Of a stretch of DNA of 64,000 nucleotides, positions 1-8,872 are shown piece after piece. The number at the start of each line of letters is the position of its first letter. Within the stretch, counting starts at the first letter, position 1. The DNA is from Actinomycetota bacterium (lineage in GTDB: Bacteria > Actinomycetota > Geothermincolia > Geothermincolales > RBG-13-55-18), in assembly GCA_014360645.1 (NCBI GenBank), contig JACIXD010000014.1:50208-114207 (forward strand), given 5' to 3'. The notes beneath the pieces are model-generated. The model had not been told where the DNA came from and ran no database searches. It saw only the letters and a program-made list of their open reading frames with translations. A program made the translations under genes and the position numbers.

Positions 1-491
1 CCGTAGTGCCACCCCCTTACCCCTATATCTCGGCCGAGCCGGCGTCGAAAAGGTCGGCGACTGTCGCTTCCGGGCTTCTTGCCGAGCCCGCTCGGGACGA
101 CCCGCTCCCTCGAGACATGGGGCCGAAGACGTCATCCTCCCTTTCCGCGCGGCCCGGAAGAGCGCGGATGCCGACATTTCCGGCGGCGTCGCCGGACCTG
201 CGAAGGAACCCCTCTCCCATGGAAAAGGAAAAGACGCCTGACGCGCACCCGGACACCGCGAGGCCCCCATGGCTCTCCCACGGGTTTTGCGGCCCCTTCC
301 CGGCCCGATGGAGGCGCTTTCCCGGCACACGCCGCCCCTCCCCGCGGGGGCGGACGGCCGGAGCTGGGGGGTCGCGGTCCGGCATACGGAGCGGGAAGCA
401 TAGGTGACGCATATATTGATGTGTTAAAGGGAATAACCGGGTTGGACCGTGGAGGCGGCCGCCGCCGCGACGAGGTCGCATGGAGGTGAAG
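1..491. other. Left-edge region without a supported gene
   Basis: No recognisable coding sequence. Open frames exist on both strands because stop codons are rare in this GC-rich DNA, but their translations are low-complexity Arg/Pro/Gly-rich and match no family I know. An AT-richer patch near 408-435 could hold promoter elements for the dehydrogenase at 492, but I see no -35/-10 pair with good spacing. The 3' end of a gene lying further left cannot be excluded. Confidence 0.4.
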
Positions 492-1475
492 ATGGCCAAG
501 ATAGTGGTGCTCGCGCCCATTCCCGAGGAGATGGTCAAGGCCATGGTCTCCCAGAACGCCACGGGGGTGGAGGTAGAGGTTGCGGTGTACGACGGGGAAC
601 CGGGTGAGGGACTGGAGGAGGCGGTCAGGGGAGCGGACATCATCATCGGCGACTTCACTTTCCGCCTTCCCGTCGACGCGCGCACGGCGGAGGCGGCGCG
701 CGGCTGCCGCCTCATCCAGCAGCCCAGCATCGGGTACCAGCACATAGACCTGGAGGCCACGCGGCAGGCGGGCATCCCGGTGGCCAACGTGGGGGCGGCC
801 AACGCCGTCGGGGTTGCGGAACAGGCGATGATGTTCATGCTCTGCCTGCTCAAGCGCGCGCTCTATTTCCACGCCAAAACGGCGCGGGGGGAGTGGGGGC
901 AGCCGGACATCTTCACCCTAGGCATGTACGAGCTCCACGGCAAGACCCTGGGCATCGTGGGCATGGGGCATATCGGGCGCGAGGTGGCGGCGCGCGCCCG
1001 CGCCTTCGGGTGCCGCATCGTCTATCACGACCTCGTCCCCCTTTCGCCCGAGGAGGAGAGGGAGCTGGGCGTCGAGGGCATGGAGCTCGAGGAGCTGCTG
1101 CGCGTCTCCGACATCGTCTCCCTGCACGTCCCCCTCACCCCGCAGACCAGACATATGATCGATGCCGAGAGGCTCTCCCTCATGAAGCCGGAGGCCCACC
1201 TGCTCAACCTGGCGCGGGGTGAGGTGGTGGACGAGGAGGCGCTGGCCGCGGCCCTGGCGGAAGGAAGGCTGGCGGGCGCGGGCATCGACGTCTTCGCCCG
1301 CGAGCCCGTGGACCCTGCGAACCCCCTGCTGTCCTCGGACCGCGTCATCCTCTCCCCCCACATCGCGGGGGGGACTAACGAGAGCCGGGTGAGGATGCTC
1401 CAGGTAACCATGGAAAACATTGCCAGGGTGCTCTCGGGCGAGAAGCCCCTCTACGTGGTGAACGGGGTGGAGTAG
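492..1475 (+). CDS. D-isomer-specific 2-hydroxyacid dehydrogenase
   Basis: A 327-residue NAD(P)-dependent dehydrogenase of the D-2-hydroxyacid (phosphoglycerate/glyoxylate reductase-like) family, which interconverts a 2-oxoacid and its D-2-hydroxyacid. The Rossmann glycine motif GMGHIG is at about 157-162, followed by Asp180 at the cofactor ribose position, which favours NAD. The catalytic trio Arg242 (in ARGE), Glu271 (in REP) and His290 (in SPHIAGG) is intact. The length is normal for a single-unit enzyme without an ACT domain. I place the start at ATG 492 because GGAGG lies at 482-486; an in-frame ATG at 480 would put that site inside the gene. It is followed after 96 bp by a TPP-dependent enzyme, so the two may share a pathway. 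The substrate cannot be read from the sequence. Confidence 0.9.
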   Translation: MAKIVVLAPIPEEMVKAMVSQNATGVEVEVAVYDGEPGEGLEEAVRGADIIIGDFTFRLPVDARTAEAARGCRLIQQPSIGYQHIDLEATRQAGIPVANVGAANAVGVAEQAMMFMLCLLKRALYFHAKTARGEWGQPDIFTLGMYELHGKTLGIVGMGHIGREVAARARAFGCRIVYHDLVPLSPEEERELGVEGMELEELLRVSDIVSLHVPLTPQTRHMIDAERLSLMKPEAHLLNLARGEVVDEEALAAALAEGRLAGAGIDVFAREPVDPANPLLSSDRVILSPHIAGGTNESRVRMLQVTMENIARVLSGEKPLYVVNGVE

Positions 1476-1571
1476 CGCGGGCGCTGCGGCCGGGGCGAGA
1501 GGAGCGAGGGAAGCGGCAGAAGGGTTGGGAAGAGGAGAAGAAGGCTGGGGGAAGAGGAGAAAGGGAAGGGG

Positions 1572-3245
1572 ATGAACTGCGCGCAGGTGCTCATCGAGGG
1601 GATCAAGGCCATGGGGGCGAAGAGGATCTACGGGGTGATCGGGACCTCCAACCTCTCTTTCGTCGATGCCCTCTACGACCACCGGAAGGAGCTGAGGTAC
1701 GTCTCCTGCCGCCACGAGCAGGTGGCGGCGAGCATGGCGGACGCCGAGGGCCGGTTGACCGGCATCCCCGGGGTGGCCCTGACCCATTCCGGTCCGGGCA
1801 CCTTCAACGCCCTCATCTCCGTGGGCAACGCCTACAAGGACTGCAGCCCCATGATCCTCCTCAGCGGGGCGGTGAAGAGGAAGCTCAAGGGCTCTGACGG
1901 CATGCTGGAGGCGGACCACATGAGCGTCTTCGCCCCCATGTGCAAGGGGGTCTTCCGCATCGAGGACGCCGGGCAGGCCGCGGCGGTCTTCTCCAGGGCC
2001 TACACCCTGGCGGTATCGGGGGCGCGGGGCCCGGTGCTCATCGAGGTGCCCGAGGACGTGTGGGGGGAGGAGGGGGGGATGGGGTCGCCGCGCTTCCGCC
2101 TCGCCCCAGACTACCGCCCGCCCCTGCACGTGGAGGACGTATGGCGGGCCCTGGAGCTGTTCAAGGGCGCCCGCCGTCCCCTGCTGCTCTCCGGGGGCGG
2201 GGTGGCCTACGCGCGCTGCTCCGAGCTGTTGGTGCGCCTGGCGGAAGCCCTGCAGGCTCCGGTGATCACCACCGGCAACGGCCGGGGCACCATCCCCGAG
2301 GACCACCCCCTCTGCCTGGGGCGCGCCGGCTTCGGGGGAGGCAACACCGTAGCCGACACCGCGCTCTCGGAGGCCGAGGTGGTGCTGGGGCTCGGGTGCA
2401 CCCTCTCCGACATGACCACCTACGAATACACCCTGCCGGTGAAGGGCGAGGTCATCCTGGTGAACATCGACCTCGAGGCCATGCTCACCAGCCGGTTCCG
2501 CGCACGGTACATGATCGAGGCGGATGTGCGCGACTTCCTGGCCGAGGCGCTGGGAGCGGTGAAGGAATACCGCCCGCCTTCCCGGGACGAGTGGTGGGGC
2601 TTGCTGGAGCCGGTGCGGCAGGAGTGGAGAAAAGCCGTGGAGGCGGCCGTCACCTCGGACAGGGTGCCGCTCTCGCCCGGAAGGGTGGTGCACGAGCTCT
2701 CGCGCCTCCTGCCCCCGGGCCACGTGGTGACCGTGGGCGGAGGGACCCACAGCGTCTACGCTATGGACTTCCTCCCCTGCCGGGAGCCGTTGAGCTATCT
2801 CTCCGCCGTGAACTTCGGGGCCATGGGCTTCGGGTTTCCGGCGGCGCTGGCCGCCAAGCTGGTGTATCCGGAAAAGGAAGTGGTGGCCATCCTGGGGGAC
2901 GGCGACTTCATGATGACCCTGCAGGACCTGGAGACCGCCTGCCGTGAGGGCATCGCGGTGCGCGTGCTGGTCATCAACGACAACATGTACCGGGTGCTGA
3001 ACCTGAGGCAGCGCCTGCAGTGCGCGGGACGCATCCTGGGGACCTGCCACGGAAACCCGGACTTCGCCGCCCTGGCGCGCACCTTCGGGGCGGCGGGATG
3101 GAGGCTGGAGAGACCGGAGGAGATCGTCCCCGTGCTCCGGGAGGCCCTCTCTGCCCCGGGACCGGCGGTGGTGGACGCGATCATCGACCCCGATGACCTG
3201 CCCCCCATGAACATCGAGGCCACCCTGCGCATGGGTATGGGATAG
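1572..3245 (+). CDS. Thiamine pyrophosphate-dependent enzyme, acetolactate synthase-like
   Basis: A 557-residue protein with the three-domain build of the acetohydroxyacid synthase/2-oxoacid decarboxylase family. The N-terminal pyrimidine-binding domain has the activating glutamate Glu49 in CRHEQ. A central Rossmann-like domain covers roughly 190-330. The C-terminal diphosphate-binding domain has GDGD at 442-445 and NDN at 469-471, the Mg-TPP motif. It is unlikely to be the biosynthetic IlvB: no small regulatory subunit gene follows and the neighbour is a 2-hydroxyacid dehydrogenase. A role in 2-oxoacid decarboxylation or aldehyde ligation (glyoxylate carboligase or sulfopyruvate/phosphonopyruvate decarboxylase-like) is possible but not shown. 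A purine-rich ribosome site precedes ATG 1572. The cofactor family is certain; the substrate is not. Confidence 0.88.
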   Translation: MNCAQVLIEGIKAMGAKRIYGVIGTSNLSFVDALYDHRKELRYVSCRHEQVAASMADAEGRLTGIPGVALTHSGPGTFNALISVGNAYKDCSPMILLSGAVKRKLKGSDGMLEADHMSVFAPMCKGVFRIEDAGQAAAVFSRAYTLAVSGARGPVLIEVPEDVWGEEGGMGSPRFRLAPDYRPPLHVEDVWRALELFKGARRPLLLSGGGVAYARCSELLVRLAEALQAPVITTGNGRGTIPEDHPLCLGRAGFGGGNTVADTALSEAEVVLGLGCTLSDMTTYEYTLPVKGEVILVNIDLEAMLTSRFRARYMIEADVRDFLAEALGAVKEYRPPSRDEWWGLLEPVRQEWRKAVEAAVTSDRVPLSPGRVVHELSRLLPPGHVVTVGGGTHSVYAMDFLPCREPLSYLSAVNFGAMGFGFPAALAAKLVYPEKEVVAILGDGDFMMTLQDLETACREGIAVRVLVINDNMYRVLNLRQRLQCAGRILGTCHGNPDFAALARTFGAAGWRLERPEEIVPVLREALSAPGPAVVDAIIDPDDLPPMNIEATLRMGMG

Positions 3246-3615
3246 GGGACGTGGTCGGGTCCGCGGGATTGAACGTTTTATCATGGAATGATCGCCAAGT
3301 GAACGGGCGGGGTCTTACCGCTTGATTCCCATACATTGGAGCAGAATCGGGATCTCTGACCCGACCTTCCGGCCTTCCTCCGGGGTCAGGGCGTGGCGCC
3401 CTACGCGTCGTGGCCTCCGGTACGACCCTCCACCTCCGATCAGAAATATATGGGCCGTTCCACGATGACCGGCTCATCCGAGGCTGCATCGGTCGACAAC
3501 TGGACGGTAAGGGCGGGCCTTTGCGTGGAGGGCCGGTTCGTTGTTGCGGTGGAAGGGCGTCGGCGGACGATATAACATAGCATCATGAACATGGCGAGGT
3601 GGAGGGGGTGAGGTG
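3246..3615. other. Intergenic region with a hairpin
   Basis: No gene seen. A 7-bp inverted repeat CTGACCC (3356-3362) / GGGTCAG (3383-3389) with a 20-nt loop lies in the middle; there is no U-run after it. A TATAAC hexamer at 3571-3576, about 40 bp ahead of yjbQ, could be a -10 element, but no -35 lies at 16-18 bp. Confidence 0.4.
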
Positions 3616-4020
3616 ATGGCCGCGGCCGTTTTCGAGGTCTCCACGTCCTCGCGCGCCCAGATGATGGACATCACCGCGAAGGTGCGCGAGGCGGTGAGGC
3701 GCGCGGGCATAAACGAGGGGATATGCGTGGTGTACGTCCCCCATACCACCGCCGGAGTCACGGTGAACGAGAACGCCGACCCGGCGGTGGCGACCGATAT
3801 CCTGGAGCACCTGGAGAAGCTGGTGCCCCGGGGCGGTTACCGGCACCGCGAGGGCAACGCCGATTCCCATATCAAGGCGAGCATGATGGGTTTCTCGCAA
3901 ATAATTCCGGTGGAGTCCGGGGACCTCGCCCTGGGCACCTGGCAGGGGGTGTTCCTGTGCGAGTTCGACGGACCGCGCCGCAGGCGCGTGCGGGTGGAGG
4001 TGATCCCCGTTGTGCGCTGA
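3616..4020 (+). CDS. yjbQ: YjbQ/UPF0047 family protein
   Basis: A 134-residue member of the YjbQ (UPF0047) family, small trimeric proteins for which a weak thiamine-phosphate synthase side activity has been reported; the true role is unsettled. Family hallmarks are the [11 protein letters not shown] segment near residues 44-54, with its conserved His and Glu, and HIKASMMG followed by [15 protein letters not shown] near the C terminus. GTG 3613 and ATG 3616 are adjacent possible starts; I prefer ATG with the GGAGGGGGTGAGG stretch upstream. Its stop overlaps the TTG start of the next gene, so the two are translationally coupled. Confidence 0.88.
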   Translation: MAAAVFEVSTSSRAQMMDITAKVREAVRRAGINEGICVVYVPHTTAGVTVNENADPAVATDILEHLEKLVPRGGYRHREGNADSHIKASMMGFSQIIPVESGDLALGTWQGVFLCEFDGPRRRRVRVEVIPVVR

Positions 4021-4852
4021 CCTCCTCACCTTCACCAGCGACTTCGGCCTCGCGGAGGAATGGGTGGGAGTGGTCAAGGGGGTCATCCTCTCCATAAACC
4101 CCGCCGCGGTCATCGTGGACATCGCCCACGACATCCCCCCCTTCGACATCGGGAAGGGCGCCTTCCTGCTCGCGGCGGCCCTCCCCCACATGCCGTTGGG
4201 GGTGCACCTGGCGGTGGTGGACCCCGGGGTGGGCACGCGCCGCCTGGCGGTGGCCCTGCAAGCGGCCAGGGGGGACATGCTGGTGGGGCCGGACAACGGC
4301 CTCCTGATCCCCGCCGCGGAGAATTTGGGCGGCGTGACCGCGGCCTATTTCCTGGACAACCAGGAGTTCTTCCGCTCCCCCGTCCATCCCACCTTCCACG
4401 CGCGCGATATCTTCGCTCCCGTGGCGGCGCATCTCTCCCTGGGCGCCGACCCCAGGGACATGGGGTCCCCCATGGACCCCTGCGACCTCGTCCCGGCGCC
4501 CTGGGGGCGCGCCCGGGAGGGGGAGGGAGCGGTGTACGCCACGGTGGTGGACATCGACCGCTTCGGGTCCCTGCGCCTGAACGCCTACCCGGAACAGGTC
4601 CGCTCGCTGGGATGCCGTGAGGGAGAGCGGGTGCTGCTGGGCCTGGGCGAGGAGGAAATGGAGGCGGTGTTCGCCGCGACCTTCGGGGAGGTGGAGGCGG
4701 GGGAGGTCCTCCTCTACGAGGATTCTTCCGGGGTGATGGCGGCGGGGGTCAACGGGGGCAGCCTCGCCTCCCGCACCCGAGCCCGCCCCGGGGACGTGGT
4801 CGTGATCTACGCGTACGTGGAAACGCCCGAGGACCCCGGACAGATAGAATGA
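4010..4852 (+). CDS. SAM hydroxide adenosyltransferase (DUF62 family)
   Basis: A 280-residue protein of the DUF62 family, which hydrolyses S-adenosylmethionine to adenosine and methionine and is related to fluorinase and chlorinase. The N-terminal FTSDFG motif, the VVDPGVG segment (about 70-76) and GPDNGLL (about 93-99) are the family signatures. The C-terminal domain (about 165-280) has the expected DRFGSLRLN. It lacks the long insertion loop typical of true fluorinases, so hydroxide is the likely nucleophile. The start is TTG at 4010, inside the last codons of yjbQ and behind GGTGGAGGTGA; the overlap points to co-translation. What SAM hydrolysis does in the cell is not known. Confidence 0.88.
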   Translation: MCADLLTFTSDFGLAEEWVGVVKGVILSINPAAVIVDIAHDIPPFDIGKGAFLLAAALPHMPLGVHLAVVDPGVGTRRLAVALQAARGDMLVGPDNGLLIPAAENLGGVTAAYFLDNQEFFRSPVHPTFHARDIFAPVAAHLSLGADPRDMGSPMDPCDLVPAPWGRAREGEGAVYATVVDIDRFGSLRLNAYPEQVRSLGCREGERVLLGLGEEEMEAVFAATFGEVEAGEVLLYEDSSGVMAAGVNGGSLASRTRARPGDVVVIYAYVETPEDPGQIE

Positions 4853-4997
4853 TCCTGCGGCCGGCCGCCTCATGCTCCGTAAGAGCCTCGGGGAGCGCAC
4901 GTGTCCCCACCGGATGCCTTGCGCCGCGCCGCGACTGTCGCTAATGTAGTAGAGGCGTTTTTCGACGCGATGTCATTCCGACGTTGAGGAGGTCTCC

Positions 4998-5195
4998 ATG
5001 TCCCAGGAATGCAAGAATCACCGGGCCAATCTGGAGAAGTGCAACTGCACCTACGAGCCCTGTTCCCGCAAGGGTTACTGTTGCGAATGCCTGCACTACC
5101 ACCGCCGCAACGGCGAGCTGCCGGCATGCTTTTTCCCGCCGGAGGTGGAGCGCACCTACGACCGCTCCGTCCGGCGCTTCATGGCCTGCCGCTGA
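4998..5195 (+). CDS. Small cysteine-rich protein (DUF6485-like)
   Basis: A 65-residue soluble protein with seven cysteines, arranged as [23 protein letters not shown] and PACFF, and an otherwise polar sequence. This matches the small Cys-rich family annotated DUF6485 in anaerobes, with the typical [13 protein letters not shown] stretch. The cysteine pattern suggests metal binding (zinc or iron-sulfur), but no biochemical role is known. GAGGAGG sits 6 bp before ATG 4998, which supports translation. It stands alone between the SAM hydrolase and the thiolase. Confidence 0.8.
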   Translation: MSQECKNHRANLEKCNCTYEPCSRKGYCCECLHYHRRNGELPACFFPPEVERTYDRSVRRFMACR

Positions 5196-5256
5196 GAGGG
5201 GCTTGGCCGCGTAGCAATCCCGGTTCGCTGCAGCAGACGAAGGCAAGGAGGGAGAG

Positions 5257-6432
5257 ATGGAAGAAGCTTACATCGCCAGCGCGTGCCGCACCGCCATCGG
5301 GAGGTTCGGAGGAAGCCTCAGGGGCGTCAAGACGGGCGAGCTGGTCCGCATCGTGGTGGATGAGGCGGTGAGGAGGGCGGGGATCTCCCCGCAGGAAGTG
5401 GACGAGGTCATCTTCGGACAGGTGGTGCCGCGCACCGACGAGAACTGCCTCGCCGCCAGGCTGGGAGCCCTCAGGGCGGGGTTGCCCTACACCGTTCCTG
5501 CGGCGGGGGTGATCAGGGGCTGCGGTTCGGGCATGCAGGCCCTCATCGACGCCGTGCGCGCCATCCGCGTGGGTGATTCCCGCGTGGTGGTGGCGGGGGG
5601 CGCCGAGAACATGAGTTCCATCCATTATTACAGCAACGACATGCGCTGGGGAAAGCGCATGCGCAACGGAGAGTTCGTCGACGGGCTGTGGGAGGTGCTG
5701 CATGACCCCTATAACGGCCTGATCATGGGGCTCACGGCGGAGAACATCGCGGAGCGCTTCGGGATCACCCGGGAGGAGCAGGACGCCTATGCCCTGGAGA
5801 GCCAGCGCCGCGCCCTGGCCGCCATCGCGGCGGGCAAGTTCAGGGAGGAGATCGTGCCCGTGGAGGTGAAGACCCGCAAGGGAGTGGAGGTCTTCGATAC
5901 CGACGAGCATCCCACCGAGACCACCCTGGAGAAGCTGGCCTCCCTGCCCCCCGCCTTCAAGAAGGAGGGCACGGTCACCGCCGGCAACGCCTCCGGCATC
6001 AACGACGCCGCCGCCGCCCTGGTGCTCATATCCGGCGCGAGGGCGGAGGAGCTGGGGGTCAAGCCCCTGGCCAGGGTGCTCTCCTACGCCTACGTGGGGG
6101 TGGACCCGGACATCATGGGGGTGGGGCCGGTTTACGCCATACCCAGGGCGCTGGAGAAGGCGGGCCTCAAGATGGAGGACATAGGGGCCATCGAGCTCAA
6201 CGAGGCCTTTGCCTCCCAGGCCTACTACTGCATCCGGGAGCTGGGACTGAACCCGGAGATAACCAACATCTACGGGAGCGGCATCGCCCTGGGGCACCCG
6301 GTGGGGTGCACGGGCGCGCGTATCGTGGTCACGCTGCTCACCGCCATGAAGGAGCTCGACGCCCGCTACGGCCTGGCCTCGCTGTGCATCGGCGGCGGGC
6401 AGGGGATCGCCATGGTCGTCGAGCGCGCGTGA
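5257..6432 (+). CDS. Thiolase family acetyl-CoA acetyltransferase
   Basis: A 391-residue thiolase. It condenses two acyl-CoA to a 3-ketoacyl-CoA or runs in reverse. The start region [11 protein letters not shown] is typical. The nucleophilic Cys is near residue 89 in RGCGSGMQ, the His-containing NEAFA is near 315, and the C-terminal base Cys lies in [10 protein letters not shown] near 350. The length equals that of biosynthetic thiolases. AAGGAGGGAG precedes ATG 5257. It is isolated from other beta-oxidation genes, so the direction in vivo cannot be decided. Confidence 0.92.
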   Translation: MEEAYIASACRTAIGRFGGSLRGVKTGELVRIVVDEAVRRAGISPQEVDEVIFGQVVPRTDENCLAARLGALRAGLPYTVPAAGVIRGCGSGMQALIDAVRAIRVGDSRVVVAGGAENMSSIHYYSNDMRWGKRMRNGEFVDGLWEVLHDPYNGLIMGLTAENIAERFGITREEQDAYALESQRRALAAIAAGKFREEIVPVEVKTRKGVEVFDTDEHPTETTLEKLASLPPAFKKEGTVTAGNASGINDAAAALVLISGARAEELGVKPLARVLSYAYVGVDPDIMGVGPVYAIPRALEKAGLKMEDIGAIELNEAFASQAYYCIRELGLNPEITNIYGSGIALGHPVGCTGARIVVTLLTAMKELDARYGLASLCIGGGQGIAMVVERA

Positions 6433-6444
6433 CGGCGCGGACGT

Positions 6445-6513
6445 GCCGCCCCGTCGGGGGATGGGGCGGCGGTGCGCCGGCGGCTCCCGGGACGAGAAAA
6501 AAAGGGAGCCGCC
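6445..6513 (+). terminator. Tandem GC-rich hairpins after the thiolase
   Basis: Two perfect hairpins follow the thiolase stop. GCCGCCCC (6445-6452) pairs with GGGGCGGC (6463-6470), and GGCGGCTCCC (6479-6488) pairs with GGGAGCCGCC (6504-6513). Neither is followed by a U-run, so this would be a non-canonical or Rho-assisted terminator. It separates the thiolase from the cobalamin promoter just downstream. Confidence 0.4.
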
Positions 6514-6537
6514 CCGCCATGATCGTGAGTCGGCCGT

Positions 6538-6566
6538 TTGACCGCCCGCGGACGCGGTGTTAACAT
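6538..6566 (+). promoter_or_regulatory. Promoter of the cobalamin operon
   Basis: TTGACC (6538-6543), a 17-bp spacer and TAACAT (6561-6566) match the housekeeping promoter pattern. Transcription would start near 6573, directly ahead of the riboswitch. Confidence 0.6.
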
Positions 6567-6595
6567 TTCACTGCCCGTTCCTTGAAAGCGTCATA

Positions 6596-6762
6596 CGCAT
6601 GCCTGACGGGTCCCGCGAGGGCCAAGAGGGAAGCCGGTGGGAGTCCGGCACGGTAGCGCCGCTGTGACTGGGGAGCGAAGCCCCGCTTATCCACTGACGA
6701 TACGTTGGGAAGGAGGGGCGGAACGAGGATCCAGGAGTCAGAAGACCTGCCCGGAAGGCGCC
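6596..6762 (+). promoter_or_regulatory. Cobalamin (B12) riboswitch
   Basis: The leader holds the conserved parts of a B12 riboswitch in order: GAGGGAAGCCGGTG with AGTCCGGCACGG (about 6627-6653), then GCGCCGCTGTGA (6656-6667; the usual box reads GCCACTG, here GCCGCTG), then a GGGAAGGAG-containing arm, and the B12-box-like GAGTCAGAAGACCTGCC (about 6735-6751). It precedes an intrinsic terminator at 6809-6840 and the cobU-cobQ block. The likely mechanism is premature transcription termination when adenosylcobalamin is bound. Confidence 0.93.
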
Positions 6763-6808
6763 AGTAAGCTCTCCGCCTCAGGGAGAAACCTGGCGAGACG
6801 GGAAATAC

Positions 6809-6840
6809 GCCCCGCTCTTGGCGAGAGAGCGGGGCTTTTT
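6809..6840 (+). terminator. Riboswitch expression-platform terminator
   Basis: A perfect 10-bp stem, GCCCCGCTCT (6809-6818) with AGAGCGGGGC (6826-6835), a 7-nt loop and TTTTT (6836-6840). It lies between the B12 box and cobU and is the expected off-switch of the riboswitch. Confidence 0.92.
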
Positions 6841-6919
6841 GTGCGGTAAAGGTCGGGAGGAAAGAGGAGGGAGAAGAGGTGAGGCCGGGAGGGCCGCGAG
6901 GGAAGAGGAAAGGGGACGC

Positions 6920-7495
6920 ATGGCGGAAAAGCGCATGACCCTGGTGCTGGGGGGAGCGCGCAGCGGCAAGAGCGCCTTCGCCCAGAGGCTGGCCGCGGCG
7001 TCCGGCTCGAGGGTGTGCTTCCTGGCCACGGCGGAGGCGGGCGACGCGGAGATGGAGAAGCGCATTAGGAGGCACCGCGAGGCGCGCCCGGAGGAGTGGC
7101 TCACCCTGGAGCTGGGGGGAGGGACGGAGCTCCGCGAGCTCCCGCCGCGAGGAGCCCTGGTGCTCATGGACTGTTTCACGGTCTACCTCTCCAACCTCAT
7201 GGCGCGCCGAGGCCTCGACTGGCCGCCCGAGGAGGAGGAGCGCATGGACGAGGAGGAGGTCCTGCGCCGCATGGAGGAGGTGGAGGGGGAGGCCCTGGAG
7301 CTGGTGGAGCGCCTGCGGGACGCGGCCTCCGGGCTGGTATTGGTCTCCAACGAGGTGGGGATGGGCGTGGTGCCTCCCTACCGGCTGGGACGGGTTTTCC
7401 GCGACCTGGCGGGGAGGCTCAACCAGCGCCTGGCGGAGCGCGCGGACGAGGTCTTCCTGGTGGTGGCGGGCCTACCTCTTCGCCTGAAGGCGTGA
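6920..7495 (+). CDS. cobU: Adenosylcobinamide kinase / adenosylcobinamide-phosphate guanylyltransferase
   Basis: A 191-residue bifunctional enzyme. It phosphorylates adenosylcobinamide and then transfers GMP to give adenosylcobinamide-GDP, the activated lower-ligand acceptor. The P-loop GGARSGKS is at 11-18, FLATAEAGD follows, then HREARPEEW with the guanylylated His region, and the C-terminal VSNEVGMGVVP is diagnostic. I start it at ATG 6920; the open frame extends upstream to 6818, but that part overlaps the terminator and is not plausible protein. It is the first gene behind the B12 riboswitch. Confidence 0.93.
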   Translation: MAEKRMTLVLGGARSGKSAFAQRLAAASGSRVCFLATAEAGDAEMEKRIRRHREARPEEWLTLELGGGTELRELPPRGALVLMDCFTVYLSNLMARRGLDWPPEEEERMDEEEVLRRMEEVEGEALELVERLRDAASGLVLVSNEVGMGVVPPYRLGRVFRDLAGRLNQRLAERADEVFLVVAGLPLRLKA

Positions 7496-7573
7496 GGGCG
7501 GAGTCGGGGGAGATAGATGACCGGTATCGGGTAAGTGACCGGCTTCGTGAAAGAAGGGAATGAGAGGAAGGAT

Positions 7574-8695
7574 ATGGGAAGACTTAAGGAGACCTTGAAC
7601 AGGATCGGAGAACCGGACGCGGAGGCGATGCGCGCGGCGTCGGAGCGTCAGGACCGGCTGACCAAGCCCGCCGGCGCCCTGGGTATGCTGGAGGAGATAT
7701 CCATCAAGGTGGCGGGCATCATGGGAGAGGCGATGCCGCGCCCCGGGCGCAAGGTAGTGCTGGTCATGGCCGCCGACCACGGGGTCACCGCGCAGGGGGT
7801 GAGCCTCTACCCCCGCGACGTCACCGCCCAGATGCTGCACAATTTCCTCGCCGGGGGAGCGGCCATCAACGTGCTCGCCCGCCACGTGGGGGCGGAGGTG
7901 CGGGTGGTGGACGTGGGAGTCGCGGCGGACGTGGAGGCGGAGGGCCTCACGGTGCGCAAGGTGAGGCACGGCACCGCCGACCTCTCCCGCGGCCCGGCGA
8001 TGTCCCGGGAGGAGGCGGTTGCCTGCGTGGAGGCCGGTATAGATATTGCAGAGGAGGAGCTGGCGGCGGGGGCCTCTTTTCTGGCTACCGGGGACATGGG
8101 CATAGGGAACACCACCGCCGCCAGCGCCATCACCGCCGCGGTGACGGGCATGGATCCGCGCGAGGTGACCGGCCGGGGCACCGGGCTGGACGACGAAGGC
8201 CTGGAGCGCAAGGTGGAGGTGATCAGGAGGGCCTTGGAATTGAACCGCCCCGACCCCTCCGACGCCCTGGACGTGCTGGCCAAGGTGGGGGGCCTGGAGA
8301 TAGGAGCCATCGCCGGCGTTATGCTCGCCGCCGCCGCCGCCCGGAGGCCCGTGCTGGTGGACGGCTTCATCTCCGGAGCCGGAGCGCTCATTGCGGCGGG
8401 GCTGCACCCCCTGGCGACGCGCTTCATGCTCGCCTCTCACCTCTCGGTGGAGCGGGGACACGCCGTCATCCTCGAGCGCCTTGGCCTGCATCCCATCATC
8501 AGGGCGAACATGCGCCTGGGGGAGGGCACGGGAGCCGCGCTGGGCCTCACCCTGGTGGAGGCGGCGTTGAAGATACTCTCCGAGATGGCCACCTTCGAAG
8601 AGGCCGGCGTAAATGGGGTCAGCCCCGGACATGGGACATCACCGCTCGAAGAGGCGGTCGAACCGCACCGGAGGCGGAGCGAGGACCACCGGTAA
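7574..8695 (+). CDS. cobT: Nicotinate-nucleotide--dimethylbenzimidazole phosphoribosyltransferase
   Basis: A 373-residue CobT, which activates the lower-ligand base to alpha-ribazole phosphate. Signatures are QDRLTKPAGALG near the N terminus, AADHGVTAQGVS near 70, TGDMGIGNTTAASA near 175, and the C-terminal LGEGTGAALGL with the catalytic Glu. I chose ATG 7574, behind AGAGGAAGG; a GTG at 7535 is in frame. The last ~28 residues after EEAGVNGV are encoded by a 27-bp interspersed repeat (8613-8639) plus unrelated sequence. They make a hydrophilic tail that other CobT proteins lack, so the original stop was probably lost to that insertion. Confidence 0.93.
   Translation: MGRLKETLNRIGEPDAEAMRAASERQDRLTKPAGALGMLEEISIKVAGIMGEAMPRPGRKVVLVMAADHGVTAQGVSLYPRDVTAQMLHNFLAGGAAINVLARHVGAEVRVVDVGVAADVEAEGLTVRKVRHGTADLSRGPAMSREEAVACVEAGIDIAEEELAAGASFLATGDMGIGNTTAASAITAAVTGMDPREVTGRGTGLDDEGLERKVEVIRRALELNRPDPSDALDVLAKVGGLEIGAIAGVMLAAAAARRPVLVDGFISGAGALIAAGLHPLATRFMLASHLSVERGHAVILERLGLHPIIRANMRLGEGTGAALGLTLVEAALKILSEMATFEEAGVNGVSPGHGTSPLEEAVEPHRRRSEDHR
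8613..8639 (+). repeat. 27-bp REP-like repeat, copy 1
   Basis: A 27-bp element that begins ATGGGGTCAGCCCC and ends GGACATGGGACAT, with an internal GGGG-TCAG-CCCC hairpin. An exact copy is at 43315-43341 and a variant at 9735-9763. Here it forms part of the cobT reading frame near its 3' end. The form resembles the palindromic repeats mobilised by REP-associated transposases. Confidence 0.8.
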
Positions 8696-8872
8696 AGACC
8701 TGGCGATGCGTGAACCGAACCCCGTGTTGACCGCGCGGCAGAGACGCGAGGGGGGAGGGAGAACGTGGTCAGCAGCGGAGAAAGCGAGGCGGGATCGGCT
8801 CCAGCCTGCCGAATCCGCGGCATAAAAGCCGAGCGGAGATCGCAATGGACCGGATGGAACACATGAGGTGTA

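Noticed and set aside
918..3284. 788-codon open frame on the minus strand
   Set aside because: Shadow of the dehydrogenase and TPP enzyme genes; His/Arg/Gly-rich low-complexity translation with no family features. The same holds for the long minus-strand frames at 30566-33061 (nadB/nadC) and 36666-39299 (ATPase genes).
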